A DNA stretch of 39,329 nt from Haliea sp. (GTDB taxonomy: Bacteria; Pseudomonadota; Gammaproteobacteria; Pseudomonadales; Halieaceae). The stretch spans positions 1 through 39,329 of the forward strand of contig NZNC01000011.1 of NCBI GenBank assembly GCA_002692965.1, in the 5' to 3' direction. Below the pieces are notes generated by a model that was not told the DNA's origin, searched no databases, and saw only the letters and a list, made by a program, of their open reading frames with translations. Positions 17,087 through 25,853 of this stretch are shown here, piece by piece (position 1 is the stretch's first letter; every line of letters starts with the position of its first letter). The position numbers and the translations under genes were made by a program.

Positions 17087-19087
17087 ATGGATAAATTACC
17101 CGGCCTCCTGGATAACCTCGACGAGGCCACCCGCTTGCTCGCCGACGCGCGGGACTTTGCCAAACCCGGCAAACTGCCCCGCGTGCTGGATACCGCCCGG
17201 CGCGTGCTGATGCAGCCCGGGGGCTGCGCCGCCCTGGAGAGCCGTGCAGAGGGCCTCGAGCGGGCGGGCATCTTCCTCGGCTCGGACTGGGCCACACCCA
17301 GTATCCTGGTCCCCGGCTTGACCGCGCAGGCGCTGTCCAGTGGCGACAGCAACCTGCTGGTCACCGAAGCCCTCAGCGAGCTGCGCCTCCTGGCAGTCGC
17401 CCTAGGGGGCTATCAGCACCCGACCCTGGCTGCCGAGCAGGCCCACCATTTCCTCACCCAGGTGATCGCCCTCAACCTGCCCCTGCTGTTCGGCCCGCCG
17501 AGTGAAGCAGAGCGCGAAACCCAGGGCCGATTGGCGCAGATTCCGCGCAGCCTGATGCAGTACCTGGTGGAGCGCATTGGCTACGAGCACGTGATGGACC
17601 AGCTGGTGGAAGAGATCTGGCGCATCCTGCAGCAACGCCCGATCCAGGTGGACACGGTGAAACAGATGATCACCCAGATCGCCGTGCTGCAAAGCAACCC
17701 GGAGGTGGACCTGGGCACCTCCGGCCAGGGTGCCAGCCGCCTGGTCAGCTCCCTGTTCGGCCCCACCCGGGGCTGCCGGGAGGACCCCGGCCTCGACACC
17801 TACCGCGAGCGCCTGCAGTCCATGGACAGCAATGCCCTGCAGAGCGAGGCCACGGGGTTCGCGCGGGCAATGCACGATACCGGCCTGGTCTCGCCCTATC
17901 TGCCGGTCCTGCTGCACCACGTGTTGGGAGAAAGCGACCACCTGGTGGCGGAAGCCCTGGGTGTCTCCGCGACGGGGCGGGACTGCCTGCTCTGCTTCCG
18001 CGATCTGGTACACGATCTGATCCGCGCCGGGATCCACCCGGAAACCGCTCAGGCCGCCTATGGCCTGGCTCTGCTGCTGGACCGCGGCATCCTGCATCAG
18101 GCCCCCTTGGCACCGGCACTGCGGCGACAGCTCGTGTTACCGCTAACCGACTGGTCGCGAGCCCGACTGACCCTGGCATTCGGCAGCAGCGTTTCCGCGG
18201 AAACCCACCTGCTGGCCGGCGTGCTGTGCATGCTCGGGCAGCCCCTGGGCATTGGTCAGGGCAACAACCCTACCTGCCAGTCGGCACGGGCACTGTCGAT
18301 GTGGGGCTGCATCGATCCGGATTATCTGCTGCAAATGGTTGCCTGGGCCGCCCGGGACGACGAGATCATCATGCATTTCGAGGGTCAACCGATCTCGTCC
18401 ATGGCGAGCCTGTCCGGGGTGGCCACCCAGCTGCCCATCGATCTGGATGCCGTCTCCCTACTGGTGGTACCGCACCTGGATCGCATCTACGCCGAGATGG
18501 GCCGGCGCTGCATCGGTCGCGAGGGCGACCCGCACCGCTGGATCAACCCGGAGTTCCACGGCTGGTGGGCCGGGCGCGGTTTTCGCATCAATGTCGACGT
18601 GGCCAGCGGGCAACTGGTTGACCTGGAAGGCTTTCTGCGTCATTTCTACGCCAACTACCACATCGACTACAACGGCAATCAGCCGCTGATCCACCCCCAA
18701 CCCGCGGGCATTGCCATCACCGACAGTGCCTGCCGCTTTATCGGCTGGCACGCCATCTGCATTCTGCGCGTGGACCGCGACCCCAAGGATGAAATGCGGG
18801 TCTATTTCTACAATCCCAACAACGACAGCGGGCAGGACTGGGGCGATGGACTGCAGGTGAGTACCGCCGGTAACGGCGAGCGCTTCGGGGAGGCCTCCCT
18901 GCCCTTCGGGCAGTTCGCTTCCCGTGTCTACATCTTCCACTACGATCCCCTCGAGCGCATCGATCCCTCGGTGGTTCCCGCTGCGGAGTTGGAGGATGTT
19001 CAGGCCCGGGTGCTGCGCAGCTGGGGTGCGGATCGGTCACCGGCAACGGCCGCAGCCCTGCAGGCCAGCCAGGGCAACCCCGGCTAG
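17087..19087 (+). CDS. Unrecognised 666-residue protein with papain-like Cys-His-Asn pattern
   Basis: I do not recognise this family. Residues 1-370 are helical, Leu/Ala-rich and without obvious motifs. From about 385 the sequence changes: GIGQGNNPTCQSARALSMW (Gln391, Cys397 at a helix start) resembles the oxyanion Gln and nucleophile region of papain-fold enzymes. GWHAICILRV (His555 beginning a beta-strand) and VYFYNPNND (Asn576) then fit the second and third members of a Cys-His-Asn triad. This is inference from spacing and local pattern. The family could be a peptidase, transglutaminase-like or acyltransferase enzyme. There is no signal peptide or membrane segment, so it is probably cytoplasmic. 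It follows the ATP-grasp gene by 7 nt and precedes the hydroxylase by 15 nt. Confidence 0.8.
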   Translation: MDKLPGLLDNLDEATRLLADARDFAKPGKLPRVLDTARRVLMQPGGCAALESRAEGLERAGIFLGSDWATPSILVPGLTAQALSSGDSNLLVTEALSELRLLAVALGGYQHPTLAAEQAHHFLTQVIALNLPLLFGPPSEAERETQGRLAQIPRSLMQYLVERIGYEHVMDQLVEEIWRILQQRPIQVDTVKQMITQIAVLQSNPEVDLGTSGQGASRLVSSLFGPTRGCREDPGLDTYRERLQSMDSNALQSEATGFARAMHDTGLVSPYLPVLLHHVLGESDHLVAEALGVSATGRDCLLCFRDLVHDLIRAGIHPETAQAAYGLALLLDRGILHQAPLAPALRRQLVLPLTDWSRARLTLAFGSSVSAETHLLAGVLCMLGQPLGIGQGNNPTCQSARALSMWGCIDPDYLLQMVAWAARDDEIIMHFEGQPISSMASLSGVATQLPIDLDAVSLLVVPHLDRIYAEMGRRCIGREGDPHRWINPEFHGWWAGRGFRINVDVASGQLVDLEGFLRHFYANYHIDYNGNQPLIHPQPAGIAITDSACRFIGWHAICILRVDRDPKDEMRVYFYNPNNDSGQDWGDGLQVSTAGNGERFGEASLPFGQFASRVYIFHYDPLERIDPSVVPAAELEDVQARVLRSWGADRSPATAAALQASQGNPG

Positions 19088-19102
19088 TCCCTCAACGCCG
19101 CC

Positions 19103-20020
19103 ATGCGCGAGCTTTTACAGGACGACCTCAGCCTCTTCGCCCTGCCGCTATACCTGGCGGCAGTGGCCCTGGAGGCCTGGTATTCAGCGCGGCATCGACT
19201 GGATCGCTATCGACTATCGGACAGCCTCACGTCCTTCGGCATGCTGGCCCTTGCGGGCCTCGCGGAGCTGCTACCGCGCCTGCTTGCCCTGGCGGCCTTC
19301 GTCTATCTGCACGAGGTCAGCCCCCTCAGGGATGTGGTGGAGCGGCAATGGTGGGCCTGGCTGCTGCTGATCCTGCTGGACGACTTCACCTACTACTGGT
19401 TCCACCGCGCCAACCACGAGGTTCGCCTGCTCTGGGCGGGCCACGTCAACCATCACAGCTCGCGCTATCTCAACTTCGCCACCGCCCTGCGGCAGGGCGT
19501 CGGGGAGCGCGTCCCGAAGTTCCTCTTCTGGCTGTGGCTGCCACTGCTGGGCTTCGACCCGGCGATGATCATCACCGTGATCAGCATCAACCTGTTCTAC
19601 CAGTTCTGGATCCACACCCAGTCCGTCGGCCGCCTGCACCCCTGGATTGAAGCCGTGTTCAACACCCCCAGTCATCACCGCGTGCACCACGGCAGCAACG
19701 TCCGCTACCTCGACCGCAATCACGGCGGCATGCTGATTGTTTGGGACAGGCTGTTCGGGACCTTCGCCCCCGAAACCGACGAGGAGCCCGTCCGCTACGG
19801 ACTGACCCGCAACCTGGATAACGACGGCATCTGGAACGTGTTGACCCACGAGTACCGGGCGCTGGCCCGCGATCTGCGCCGGGCGCCCGACTGGCGCGCG
19901 CGACTCCGCTACCTATTTGATGCGCCCGGCTGGCAGCACGACGGGCCTGACCGGCGCAGCAAGACGCTGCGTGCCGATGTCGCTGACCCGCAAGCCCGCT
20001 CGCCCGGCGAGGCCCCGTGA
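19103..20020 (+). CDS. Sterol desaturase/fatty acid hydroxylase family membrane enzyme
   Basis: 305 residues. Four or so membrane helices hold the three histidine boxes of integral-membrane di-iron oxygenases: HRANH near 110, HVNHH near 121, and HRVHH near 194. An additional HTQ between them fits the family. The family hydroxylates or desaturates lipid or sterol acyl chains at the membrane, using O2. The Arg/Asp-rich C-terminal tail is probably cytosolic. The ATG at 19103 has no clear ribosome site. With a 15-nt gap from the preceding gene, translational coupling is likely. It may modify a lipid substrate handled by the two upstream gene products (inference). It converges on the next gene with a 13-bp gap. 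Confidence 0.88.
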   Translation: MRELLQDDLSLFALPLYLAAVALEAWYSARHRLDRYRLSDSLTSFGMLALAGLAELLPRLLALAAFVYLHEVSPLRDVVERQWWAWLLLILLDDFTYYWFHRANHEVRLLWAGHVNHHSSRYLNFATALRQGVGERVPKFLFWLWLPLLGFDPAMIITVISINLFYQFWIHTQSVGRLHPWIEAVFNTPSHHRVHHGSNVRYLDRNHGGMLIVWDRLFGTFAPETDEEPVRYGLTRNLDNDGIWNVLTHEYRALARDLRRAPDWRARLRYLFDAPGWQHDGPDRRSKTLRADVADPQARSPGEAP

Positions 20021-20033
20021 AGGCTGCAGCCAC

Positions 20034-21161
20034 CTACCAGGCCGGATAGCGCTCCTGCAGCGCTTGCTGGACCGCATGATCCGCCTGTTGCAGATCCCAG
20101 TTGGCGCAGTCGAACAGGTCGTTGGCCACCTGGGTAATTACCTCCCGCAGCTCCAGTTCCGCCAGCCACGACTCGGGAATGGCACCCTCCCCCAGGATCA
20201 GGCCGAGCAGATTGCCGGCGATCGCGCCAGTGGAATCGGAATCGCCATCGTGGTTCACCGCCATCAATACCCCCTCGCGAAAGTCCGGCGCCACCAGTGC
20301 ACAGTAGACGGCGATAGCCAGGGCCTCCTCCGCCACCCAGCCCTGTCCCAGCTGGCGGATGGCCTCGCCGGGCAGCTCCTCGCTGATGGCAAGGTCGGCG
20401 GCGAACTGCAAGGCCGCCAGAACCTCCTCGGACTCGAAACGCTGGGCCAGCATGTCCGAGACCGGGTCGAGGGCATCCTCCAGTGTCTCGCCGTCGAGCA
20501 GCAGGCGGATCAGGGCGGCAAAGGCGCCGCCGGCGAGCCAACCACTGGGATGTCCGTGGGTCAGAGCGGACAGTTCGCAACCGAGATCAAAGGCGTCTTC
20601 CGCGGTATCCACAAACAGACCTGCGGGGGCCATGCGCATGACGCCCCCACACCCCTTGCTGTCATTCACGGCCGCCAGACCCGCCTCACGGGCGTGACGC
20701 AGCGCGCTCAGACAGGTGTTGCCGGGTGCCCGCGGGCTGTGCAACGCACGGATACCCCACAACCAGCCGGGTGCCGGCTCCAGGGGGCTGAGGCCGTGCA
20801 GATTGTGATCCCCCTGGGTCAACAACCAGCGCTGGTAGGCCCAGCCAGTGACGTCGGTGTAGTCGGTGTCGTGGCCGGCCCGCTGCCGCATCAGGCCGCG
20901 AATCAAACCCTCGGCGGTGAACAGGGTCATCTGGGTGTCATCTGTAATCGCGCCGCGCCGACCGTAGACAGTCACATAATCGCGCAGGCCCCCAGGGCCG
21001 AAGCGACGCCGGATTTCCGCCGCGGACAGGAACTCCACACCCGCGCCGAGGGCGTCCCCCACCGCACCACCGAGCAGGCAGCCGCGGTACGAGGACCGCG
21101 GATCGACGGGGTCCCCGGCCGGCAACAGGCCACTCTGATTCAGCACAGCGCTATCGATCAC
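20034..21161 (-). CDS. ADP-ribosylglycohydrolase (DraG-like)
   Basis: 375 residues. The family motifs are all present: GCLLGGAVGDALG near 27-39, TDDTQMTLFTAEG (Thr73-Asp74-Asp75) and the C-terminal NHDGDSDSTGAIAGN (303-317). These acidic residues bind the two Mg2+ ions that hydrolyse the ADP-ribose N- or O-glycosidic bond. It would remove ADP-ribose from a protein or other acceptor in the cytoplasm; no partner transferase is seen nearby. The start is GTG, and GTGA overlaps the stop of the M28 peptidase gene by 4 nt. The N-terminal 22 residues before the domain are not conserved-looking, so a later start is possible. Confidence 0.9.
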   Translation of the reverse strand: MIDSAVLNQSGLLPAGDPVDPRSSYRGCLLGGAVGDALGAGVEFLSAAEIRRRFGPGGLRDYVTVYGRRGAITDDTQMTLFTAEGLIRGLMRQRAGHDTDYTDVTGWAYQRWLLTQGDHNLHGLSPLEPAPGWLWGIRALHSPRAPGNTCLSALRHAREAGLAAVNDSKGCGGVMRMAPAGLFVDTAEDAFDLGCELSALTHGHPSGWLAGGAFAALIRLLLDGETLEDALDPVSDMLAQRFESEEVLAALQFAADLAISEELPGEAIRQLGQGWVAEEALAIAVYCALVAPDFREGVLMAVNHDGDSDSTGAIAGNLLGLILGEGAIPESWLAELELREVITQVANDLFDCANWDLQQADHAVQQALQERYPAW

Positions 21162-22627
21162 CGCCGGAAATCCACCGTGCTGTCGGCGGCCAGCCAGGCG
21201 AAGACCACGTAGGCGGCCACGTTCTGGTCCAGCGCCGCCGGGTCGATCTTGTCCAGGGTGTCATCGTGGGTGTGATGCAGGTCGAAGTAGTCGCGGCCAT
21301 CCTGAACCAGACGCAGGGAGGGGAAGCCCGCCTCCACCAGGGGAATCAGGTCGGGACCGCCGCCCGCCTTGTCCATGCTGCCGCGGGCCACGCCGATGGG
21401 ATCGAGTAGCGCGGCCATCTGGTCCACCACCTTCTGACCCGGCTCGGAAACCTGGGCGGTGATCTGCCAGATGCGCTCCGCCCCGAAGTCGCTTTCGGTG
21501 CCGATGACCTGCTGACCCAGGGCCTCCCGGTGGCGCTCCAGGTATGCGTGACCACCCAGCAGGCCGACCTCCTCGGCGCCCCACAGGACCAGGCGAATCG
21601 TGCGGCGCGGACGCCGCTCGGCATCCAGGATCATCTTGGCCGCCGCGGTGGTGATCGCCACCCCCGCCCCATCGTCGATGGCACCGGTGCCGAGGTCCCA
21701 GCTGTCCAGGTGCCCGCCGATGATGACCACCTCCTCGGGACGCTCGCGACCAACAATCTCGGCAATCACATTGCCGCTTTCGGTGGTACCGAGGACTTCC
21801 GGAGCCAGCTCCAGTCGTACCCGCACCGGTTTGCCCCGGGCGAGGATACGTTCGATCTGGTCGGCATCGGGGTTGGACAGGGCCGCCGCGGGGATTTTCT
21901 CGACGCCCTCCGCGTAACGCATGGAACCGGTATGGGGGAAGCGATGGCTGTCGGTGCCAATCGAGCGAATCAGGATACCCGCAGCCCCCTTGCCAGCGGC
22001 AACGGCGGCACCTTCACGGCGCAGCTTGCCATAGTGCCCGTAGCTGGACCCGTCCTGGGTGCGCTGCATGGCGTGACCGACGTAGGCAATGCGCCCGCGC
22101 AGGCTGCCCGGGGGCGCCGCGCGCAGTGCCGAGAGGCTATCGAAAGCAACCAGCTCCGCCTCCAGGCCGTCCGCGGGAGTCGCCACCGAACCGCCCAGTG
22201 CGGTGATCTCCAGCGGTTGCGGAAAGGGGCTGACAATGGCGGCGTACTCGTGGCCACGCACCCAGGTCTGCATCTCGAAGGGCTCGACTCGCACGTTCTC
22301 GAAACCCATGCGGCGCAGGCGCTTCAGCGCCCAGTCCCGGGCCCTGACCTCGGCCTCCGTGCCGGCGAGGCGGGGACCGACCTCCGTGGTCAGGGACTCG
22401 ACAATGTCCCAGGCCAGGGTGCCCTGGAGGGCGCGGTCACGCAGCTGGCGGGCATGCTCGAGGCTGGATGGCGTGAGCCCGGTCCCAGCCAGCTCGGGAT
22501 TGCCCTCATCGCTCGCCCGGCTCCCGGGGGCGCCGAGGGTGGCGCACAGCGCCAGCAGGACGAGACTCAGGCCGCGGACAGCCGCAGGCAATCGGAAAGA
22601 GACAGGGGGCAACAGCAGGCGAGTCAT
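21158..22627 (-). CDS. Secreted M28-family zinc aminopeptidase with PA domain
   Basis: 489 residues from the ATG at 22627, chosen because GGAG lies 7-8 nt upstream; the frame is open 11 codons further but without a ribosome site. A signal peptide covers about 1-39 (hydrophobic VLLALCATLGA, ending SRA-SDE). A protease-associated insert lies around 140-260. The M28 zinc ligands are visible: His306 (GGHLDSWD), Asp318 (IDDGAG), Glu352/353 (GAEEVG, base and ligand), Asp380 (ESDFG) and the HHTHDD His near 451-454. It should be a periplasmic exopeptidase. It precedes and overlaps the ADP-ribosylglycohydrolase gene, a pairing without an obvious biochemical reason. Confidence 0.92.
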   Translation of the reverse strand: MTRLLLPPVSFRLPAAVRGLSLVLLALCATLGAPGSRASDEGNPELAGTGLTPSSLEHARQLRDRALQGTLAWDIVESLTTEVGPRLAGTEAEVRARDWALKRLRRMGFENVRVEPFEMQTWVRGHEYAAIVSPFPQPLEITALGGSVATPADGLEAELVAFDSLSALRAAPPGSLRGRIAYVGHAMQRTQDGSSYGHYGKLRREGAAVAAGKGAAGILIRSIGTDSHRFPHTGSMRYAEGVEKIPAAALSNPDADQIERILARGKPVRVRLELAPEVLGTTESGNVIAEIVGRERPEEVVIIGGHLDSWDLGTGAIDDGAGVAITTAAAKMILDAERRPRRTIRLVLWGAEEVGLLGGHAYLERHREALGQQVIGTESDFGAERIWQITAQVSEPGQKVVDQMAALLDPIGVARGSMDKAGGGPDLIPLVEAGFPSLRLVQDGRDYFDLHHTHDDTLDKIDPAALDQNVAAYVVFAWLAADSTVDFRR

Positions 22628-22669
22628 TGCATCGCTCCAAAAAACGGAATCAACTTGCATCCTACCAGC

Positions 22670-23761
22670 TCAGGTGATGATCGCCACCGACTTCACCTGC
22701 ACCCACACCGGCTGCCCCACTGCCAGCGCCAGACTCGACAGCGAACGCCGGGTCACTCGTGCCAGCAAACTGCTGTCGCCGCAGGCCACCCGCACCAGAC
22801 ACTGGGCGGGATGCTCCTCATCGGCGATACCCACGATCAGCCCCTGCAGGTGATTGAGGATCGTGGTTTGCTCAGGTTCGCGCGTGGCGAGACTGACGTC
22901 CCGGGCCAGGACCCGCAGCCGCACCGGGCTTCCCGGGGCCAGGCCGGGGTCTCGCAGCCACAGGCTGCCGCCGGGAAAATCCACCCGCGCCAGATGCCAG
23001 CGGGTATCGATCTCCGCCACCTGCCCGAGCAGCAGGGCAGCCCCCTCCTCGCCCCGCACCAGGGGCGGATCAATCGCTGCGAGCAGTTCCGCCGGCGGTC
23101 CCGCCGCGCGCACCTTCCCCTGCTCCAGGATGACCAGGCAGTCCGCCAATCGACTCATCTCCTCGGCGGAGTGGGTCACGTAAAGCATGGGAATCGCGAA
23201 CTCCTCCCGCAGACGCTCGAGCCAGGGCAGGATTTCCTGACGGCGGCCGCGGTCCAGCGAGGCCAGGGGTTCGTCCAGCAGCAACAGATGCGGCCCCGGC
23301 GCCATGGCCCGGGCAATGGCCACCCGCTGCCGCTCGCCCCCGGAGAGCTGACTGGGAAAGCGTTCCAACAGGTGACCGATATCCAGGAGTTCGATCAGGG
23401 CCCCGAGATCTACCGCCGTCCCCGCATTCACGCTGTCCCGACTACGGTCGCGGTGGCGCAGCCCGTAGCGCAGGTTGCCGGCGACACGCAGATGAGGGAA
23501 TAGGCTGGCCTCCTGGAAGACATAGCCGAGGGGGCGGCGCCAAGTGGGAAGAAAGACCTGTCGAGCGCTGTCCTGCCACACTTCGCCATTCAGCACCACC
23601 CTGCCGCGACCTGGCTCCAGCCCCGCGACGGCGCGCAGCAGTGTGGTCTTGCCCGCTCCCGAAGGGCCAAACAACACGCTGATTCCCGAAGCCGGCAGTT
23701 GCAGGTCCACGGCCAGTTGAAAGTCCGGACGCGCCAGCGACAGTGACAGCTCCAGGCTCAC
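22670..23761 (-). CDS. modC: Molybdate ABC transporter ATP-binding protein ModC
   Basis: 363 residues, the usual ModC length. Walker [10 protein letters not shown] near 33-41, signature [14 protein letters not shown] near 138, Walker [11 protein letters not shown], and the switch His in VTHSAEE. The last 70 or so residues form a MOP/TOBE-like domain ([16 protein letters not shown] then [12 protein letters not shown]), where ModC binds molybdate and senses it. It energises import of molybdate or tungstate together with ModB and ModA. The start is GTG, overlapping the modB stop by 4 nt (GTGA), with weak ribosome-site support. Confidence 0.95.
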   Translation of the reverse strand: MSLELSLSLARPDFQLAVDLQLPASGISVLFGPSGAGKTTLLRAVAGLEPGRGRVVLNGEVWQDSARQVFLPTWRRPLGYVFQEASLFPHLRVAGNLRYGLRHRDRSRDSVNAGTAVDLGALIELLDIGHLLERFPSQLSGGERQRVAIARAMAPGPHLLLLDEPLASLDRGRRQEILPWLERLREEFAIPMLYVTHSAEEMSRLADCLVILEQGKVRAAGPPAELLAAIDPPLVRGEEGAALLLGQVAEIDTRWHLARVDFPGGSLWLRDPGLAPGSPVRLRVLARDVSLATREPEQTTILNHLQGLIVGIADEEHPAQCLVRVACGDSSLLARVTRRSLSSLALAVGQPVWVQVKSVAIIT

Positions 23762-24444
23762 GGCATCACCCGCAGAGAGCGACGGCGCTGCAGGAGGTTG
23801 AGCAGCAAGAGCACGAGGAAGGAAAAGGCCACCATCAGCGCCGCCAGTGCATGGGCCTGGCCATACTCCATCGCTTCCACGTGACCGTAGATGCGCGTGG
23901 AGACCACCGCCGTCTCGCCGGGTATATTGCCACCGATCATCAACACCACGCCAAACTCACCCAGGGTGTGGGCAAAGGTGAGGATGACTGCGGTGAGCAC
24001 CCCCGGCCAGGCGAGCGGCAGCGCCACCGTCAGGAAGGCTACCAGGGGACGGGCGCCCAGGGTGGCCGCCACTTCCAGGGGGCGTGGCCCGATCGCAACA
24101 AAGGCATGCTGCAGGGGCTGCACCGCAAAAGGCAGGGAAAACACCACCGAGCCGAGCAGGAGACCAGTGAAGGAAAACGACAGCAAGCCCCAATCCAGGG
24201 CCGTGGTCAGGCGCCCGAGGGGCCCTTCCGGGCCCATCATCAGCAACAGGTAGAAGCCGAGCACCGTCGGCGGCAGCACCAGCGGCAGGGTTACCAGGGT
24301 CCCGATCACACTGCGCCAGCGGGATTGCGTGGTCGCCAGCCACCAGGACAGGGGAATGCCCAGCAACAACAGCACGAGGGTGGTCGACCCCGCCAGGCGC
24401 AGGGTGAGAGCAATCGCCTGCAAGGCCTCCTCAGTCAATGGCAC
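23758..24444 (-). CDS. modB: Molybdate ABC transporter permease ModB
   Basis: 228 residues from GTG at 24444, chosen for the GGGAG 6-7 nt upstream and the match to the usual ModB length. A longer reading would overlap modA by more and adds residues unlike the family. There are five to six membrane helices. The permease EAA-like loop is [24 protein letters not shown], and [11 protein letters not shown] and [14 protein letters not shown] are highly characteristic of ModB. The protein forms the inner-membrane channel with ModC. The start overlaps the end of modA by 14 nt. Confidence 0.94.
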   Translation of the reverse strand: MPLTEEALQAIALTLRLAGSTTLVLLLLGIPLSWWLATTQSRWRSVIGTLVTLPLVLPPTVLGFYLLLMMGPEGPLGRLTTALDWGLLSFSFTGLLLGSVVFSLPFAVQPLQHAFVAIGPRPLEVAATLGARPLVAFLTVALPLAWPGVLTAVILTFAHTLGEFGVVLMIGGNIPGETAVVSTRIYGHVEAMEYGQAHALAALMVAFSFLVLLLLNLLQRRRSLRVMP

Positions 24445-25225
24445 GGCAATCTCCCGGCAAGTATCCAAATGTCCGGAATACCGCGCGGGCCTCGGCGGCA
24501 CAGAGATAGCGGTGAAAGGCTCGCACCTCTGCCTTGTCCTGGGCCGCGGTCAGCAGACCCGCACCCTGGTCGAGCGGCGGATGCAGACTCGCCGGCACCG
24601 GCCAGCGGGAGCCAAGCTCAGTCGTCTGCACCTGGCTCGCCGCCACAAACCCGAGGTCGGCATTGCCGCTGGCGACGAACTGCCAGGTCTTGCCCACGCT
24701 CTCCCCGTATACCAGCCGGTCTTCCCAGGCCTGTCGCAGGCCCAGTGCCTCGAGCACCGCCAGCGCCGCGGCCCCGTAGGGCGCGCGCTCCGGGTGCGCA
24801 ATGGCCAGACGCAAGCCCTCCCCCTGGCTGAGCACGGCGCCGCCCGCATCCACCCTCGCGGGGTCACGGCTCCAGAGAACCAGTTGACCGCGGGCATAGA
24901 CAAAGCGACTGCCGGGAACCAGCAAACCCTGTTTTTCAAGGCGCGCCGGGGTGGTGGTGTCGGCGGCGAGAAACAGATCGTAGGGCGCGCCCTGGCGGAT
25001 CTGCGCGTACAGCGCCCCCGTGGAGCCCGCCACCAGCCGCACACGGATCCCGGTATCGCGCTGGAATTGCGCACTGATGCGCTGCAGGGGGGCGAGGGCA
25101 TTGGCGGCCACGGCCACCGTGACCGGCGCAGGCGCGGCGACCAGGGATCCCGTGACCGACAGACAGCACAGTGCCGTCAGCAAAAAAACCTGCAGGCATC
25201 GGCGCCTGCCACCTTGACAATTCAT
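24431..25225 (-). CDS. modA: Molybdate-binding periplasmic protein ModA
   Basis: 264 residues with a signal peptide (to about residue 30, ending LVAAPA). The mature protein has the periplasmic type II binding-protein pattern of Mod[41 protein letters not shown] (oxyanion-binding Ser/Thr cluster), and a [13 protein letters not shown] segment. It captures molybdate or tungstate for ModBC. The ribosome site before the ATG at 25225 is poor (GCGGAACGG). A structured inverted-repeat element lies 40-146 bp upstream, so translation may be controlled by the leader. Three genes, modABC, overlap in one operon. Confidence 0.94.
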   Translation of the reverse strand: MNCQGGRRRCLQVFLLTALCCLSVTGSLVAAPAPVTVAVAANALAPLQRISAQFQRDTGIRVRLVAGSTGALYAQIRQGAPYDLFLAADTTTPARLEKQGLLVPGSRFVYARGQLVLWSRDPARVDAGGAVLSQGEGLRLAIAHPERAPYGAAALAVLEALGLRQAWEDRLVYGESVGKTWQFVASGNADLGFVAASQVQTTELGSRWPVPASLHPPLDQGAGLLTAAQDKAEVRAFHRYLCAAEARAVFRTFGYLPGDCRAID

Positions 25226-25264
25226 ACCGTTCCGCGGGGCTGATGGGGCATTCAGGACAGTATG

Positions 25265-25371
25265 CCAGAGCCGGCGCCCGTGGTATCTCCACAGAATCTG
25301 TGGATAACTCTGTGGCCTACCTCTGGGGGGACGCCGCAGAGCGCGAGACCACCGGCGCCGGCCACAACTGG
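25265..25371 (-). promoter_or_regulatory. Structured inverted-repeat element upstream of modA
   Basis: The outer arms 25271-25284 and 25348-25361 pair at 13 of 14 positions, extended by CCAG (25265-25268) with CTGG (25368-25371). Inside are a perfect 7-bp hairpin at 25288-25304 (loop AAT) and CTCTG (25321-25325) with CAGAG (25337-25341). That makes a three-way-junction shape 40 bp before modA on its sense strand, and suggests a leader RNA, perhaps one that senses molybdenum cofactor. It could equally be DNA-level structure. A perfect DnaA-box word, TGTGGATAA, lies at 25299-25307. On the plus strand T's follow at 25376-25380, but no plus-strand gene precedes it. The rest of 25226-25469 holds nothing I can support. 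Confidence 0.6.
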
Positions 25372-25469
25372 TGACTTTTTGATCGACGCCGGCAGCGCAG
25401 CAATCTCCTTCCCTTCACATGTCGGGCAATCCCGCGCCGGGCACGACACGGGAAGCAGGGTACTTGCCC

Positions 25470-25853
25470 TCAGGAATCGCTGTTGGTGCCAGGCCACTCG
25501 TAGCCGTGGGGGGTTGGGCGCCCTTCGGTATCCAGGTTCACGAAGACGATGCGGTCGATGGAAATGATGGTCTGCTTGGTAATCTTGTTGCGGACCTCCG
25601 CCCGCAGGGTCACCGAAGAGCGACCACAGCCCGTGACCTCAACGCCCATCTCGATCACATCCCCCTGGCGCGCGGAACTGACAAAATTGATCTCCGACAT
25701 GAACTTGGTCACCAGGTGACGGTCCTTGCCCAGCTGGCACATCGCAAAAATCGCGGCTTCCTCGTCAACCCAGCTGAGCAGCTGGCCGCCGAACAGGCTG
25801 CCGTTGGGGTTGAGATCTTCAGGTTTGACCCACTTGCGGGAATAGAACTTCAT
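25470..25853 (-). CDS. Acyl-CoA thioesterase, hotdog fold
   Basis: 127 residues, from ATG at 25853 that overlaps the upstream LLM gene's stop by one base (TGATG) and has GAGGAG 6 nt before it. The hotdog helix NPNGSLFGGQLLSWVDEEAAIFA with its catalytic-region Asp/Glu is typical of the YciA-like acyl-CoA hydrolases. The beta-sheet follows (GDVIEMGVEVTGCGRSSVTLRAEV). It would hydrolyse acyl-CoA thioesters in the cytoplasm; chain-length preference is not decidable. Translational coupling to the flavin oxidoreductase suggests shared metabolism. Confidence 0.88.
   Translation of the reverse strand: MKFYSRKWVKPEDLNPNGSLFGGQLLSWVDEEAAIFAMCQLGKDRHLVTKFMSEINFVSSARQGDVIEMGVEVTGCGRSSVTLRAEVRNKITKQTIISIDRIVFVNLDTEGRPTPHGYEWPGTNSDS

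Noticed and set aside
21530-23503. A 657-codon plus-strand open frame opposite the M28 and modC genes
   Set aside because: It crosses two well-supported minus-strand genes and shows no recognisable domain.
25299-25307. A DnaA box as a replication origin signal
   Set aside because: Only one perfect box is seen, with no AT-rich unwinding region and no dnaA or gyrB neighbours.
25265-25371. The inverted-repeat element as an integron attC site
   Set aside because: The typical attC core GTTRRRY and RYYYAAC pair with cassette context is absent, and it sits in an operon leader.
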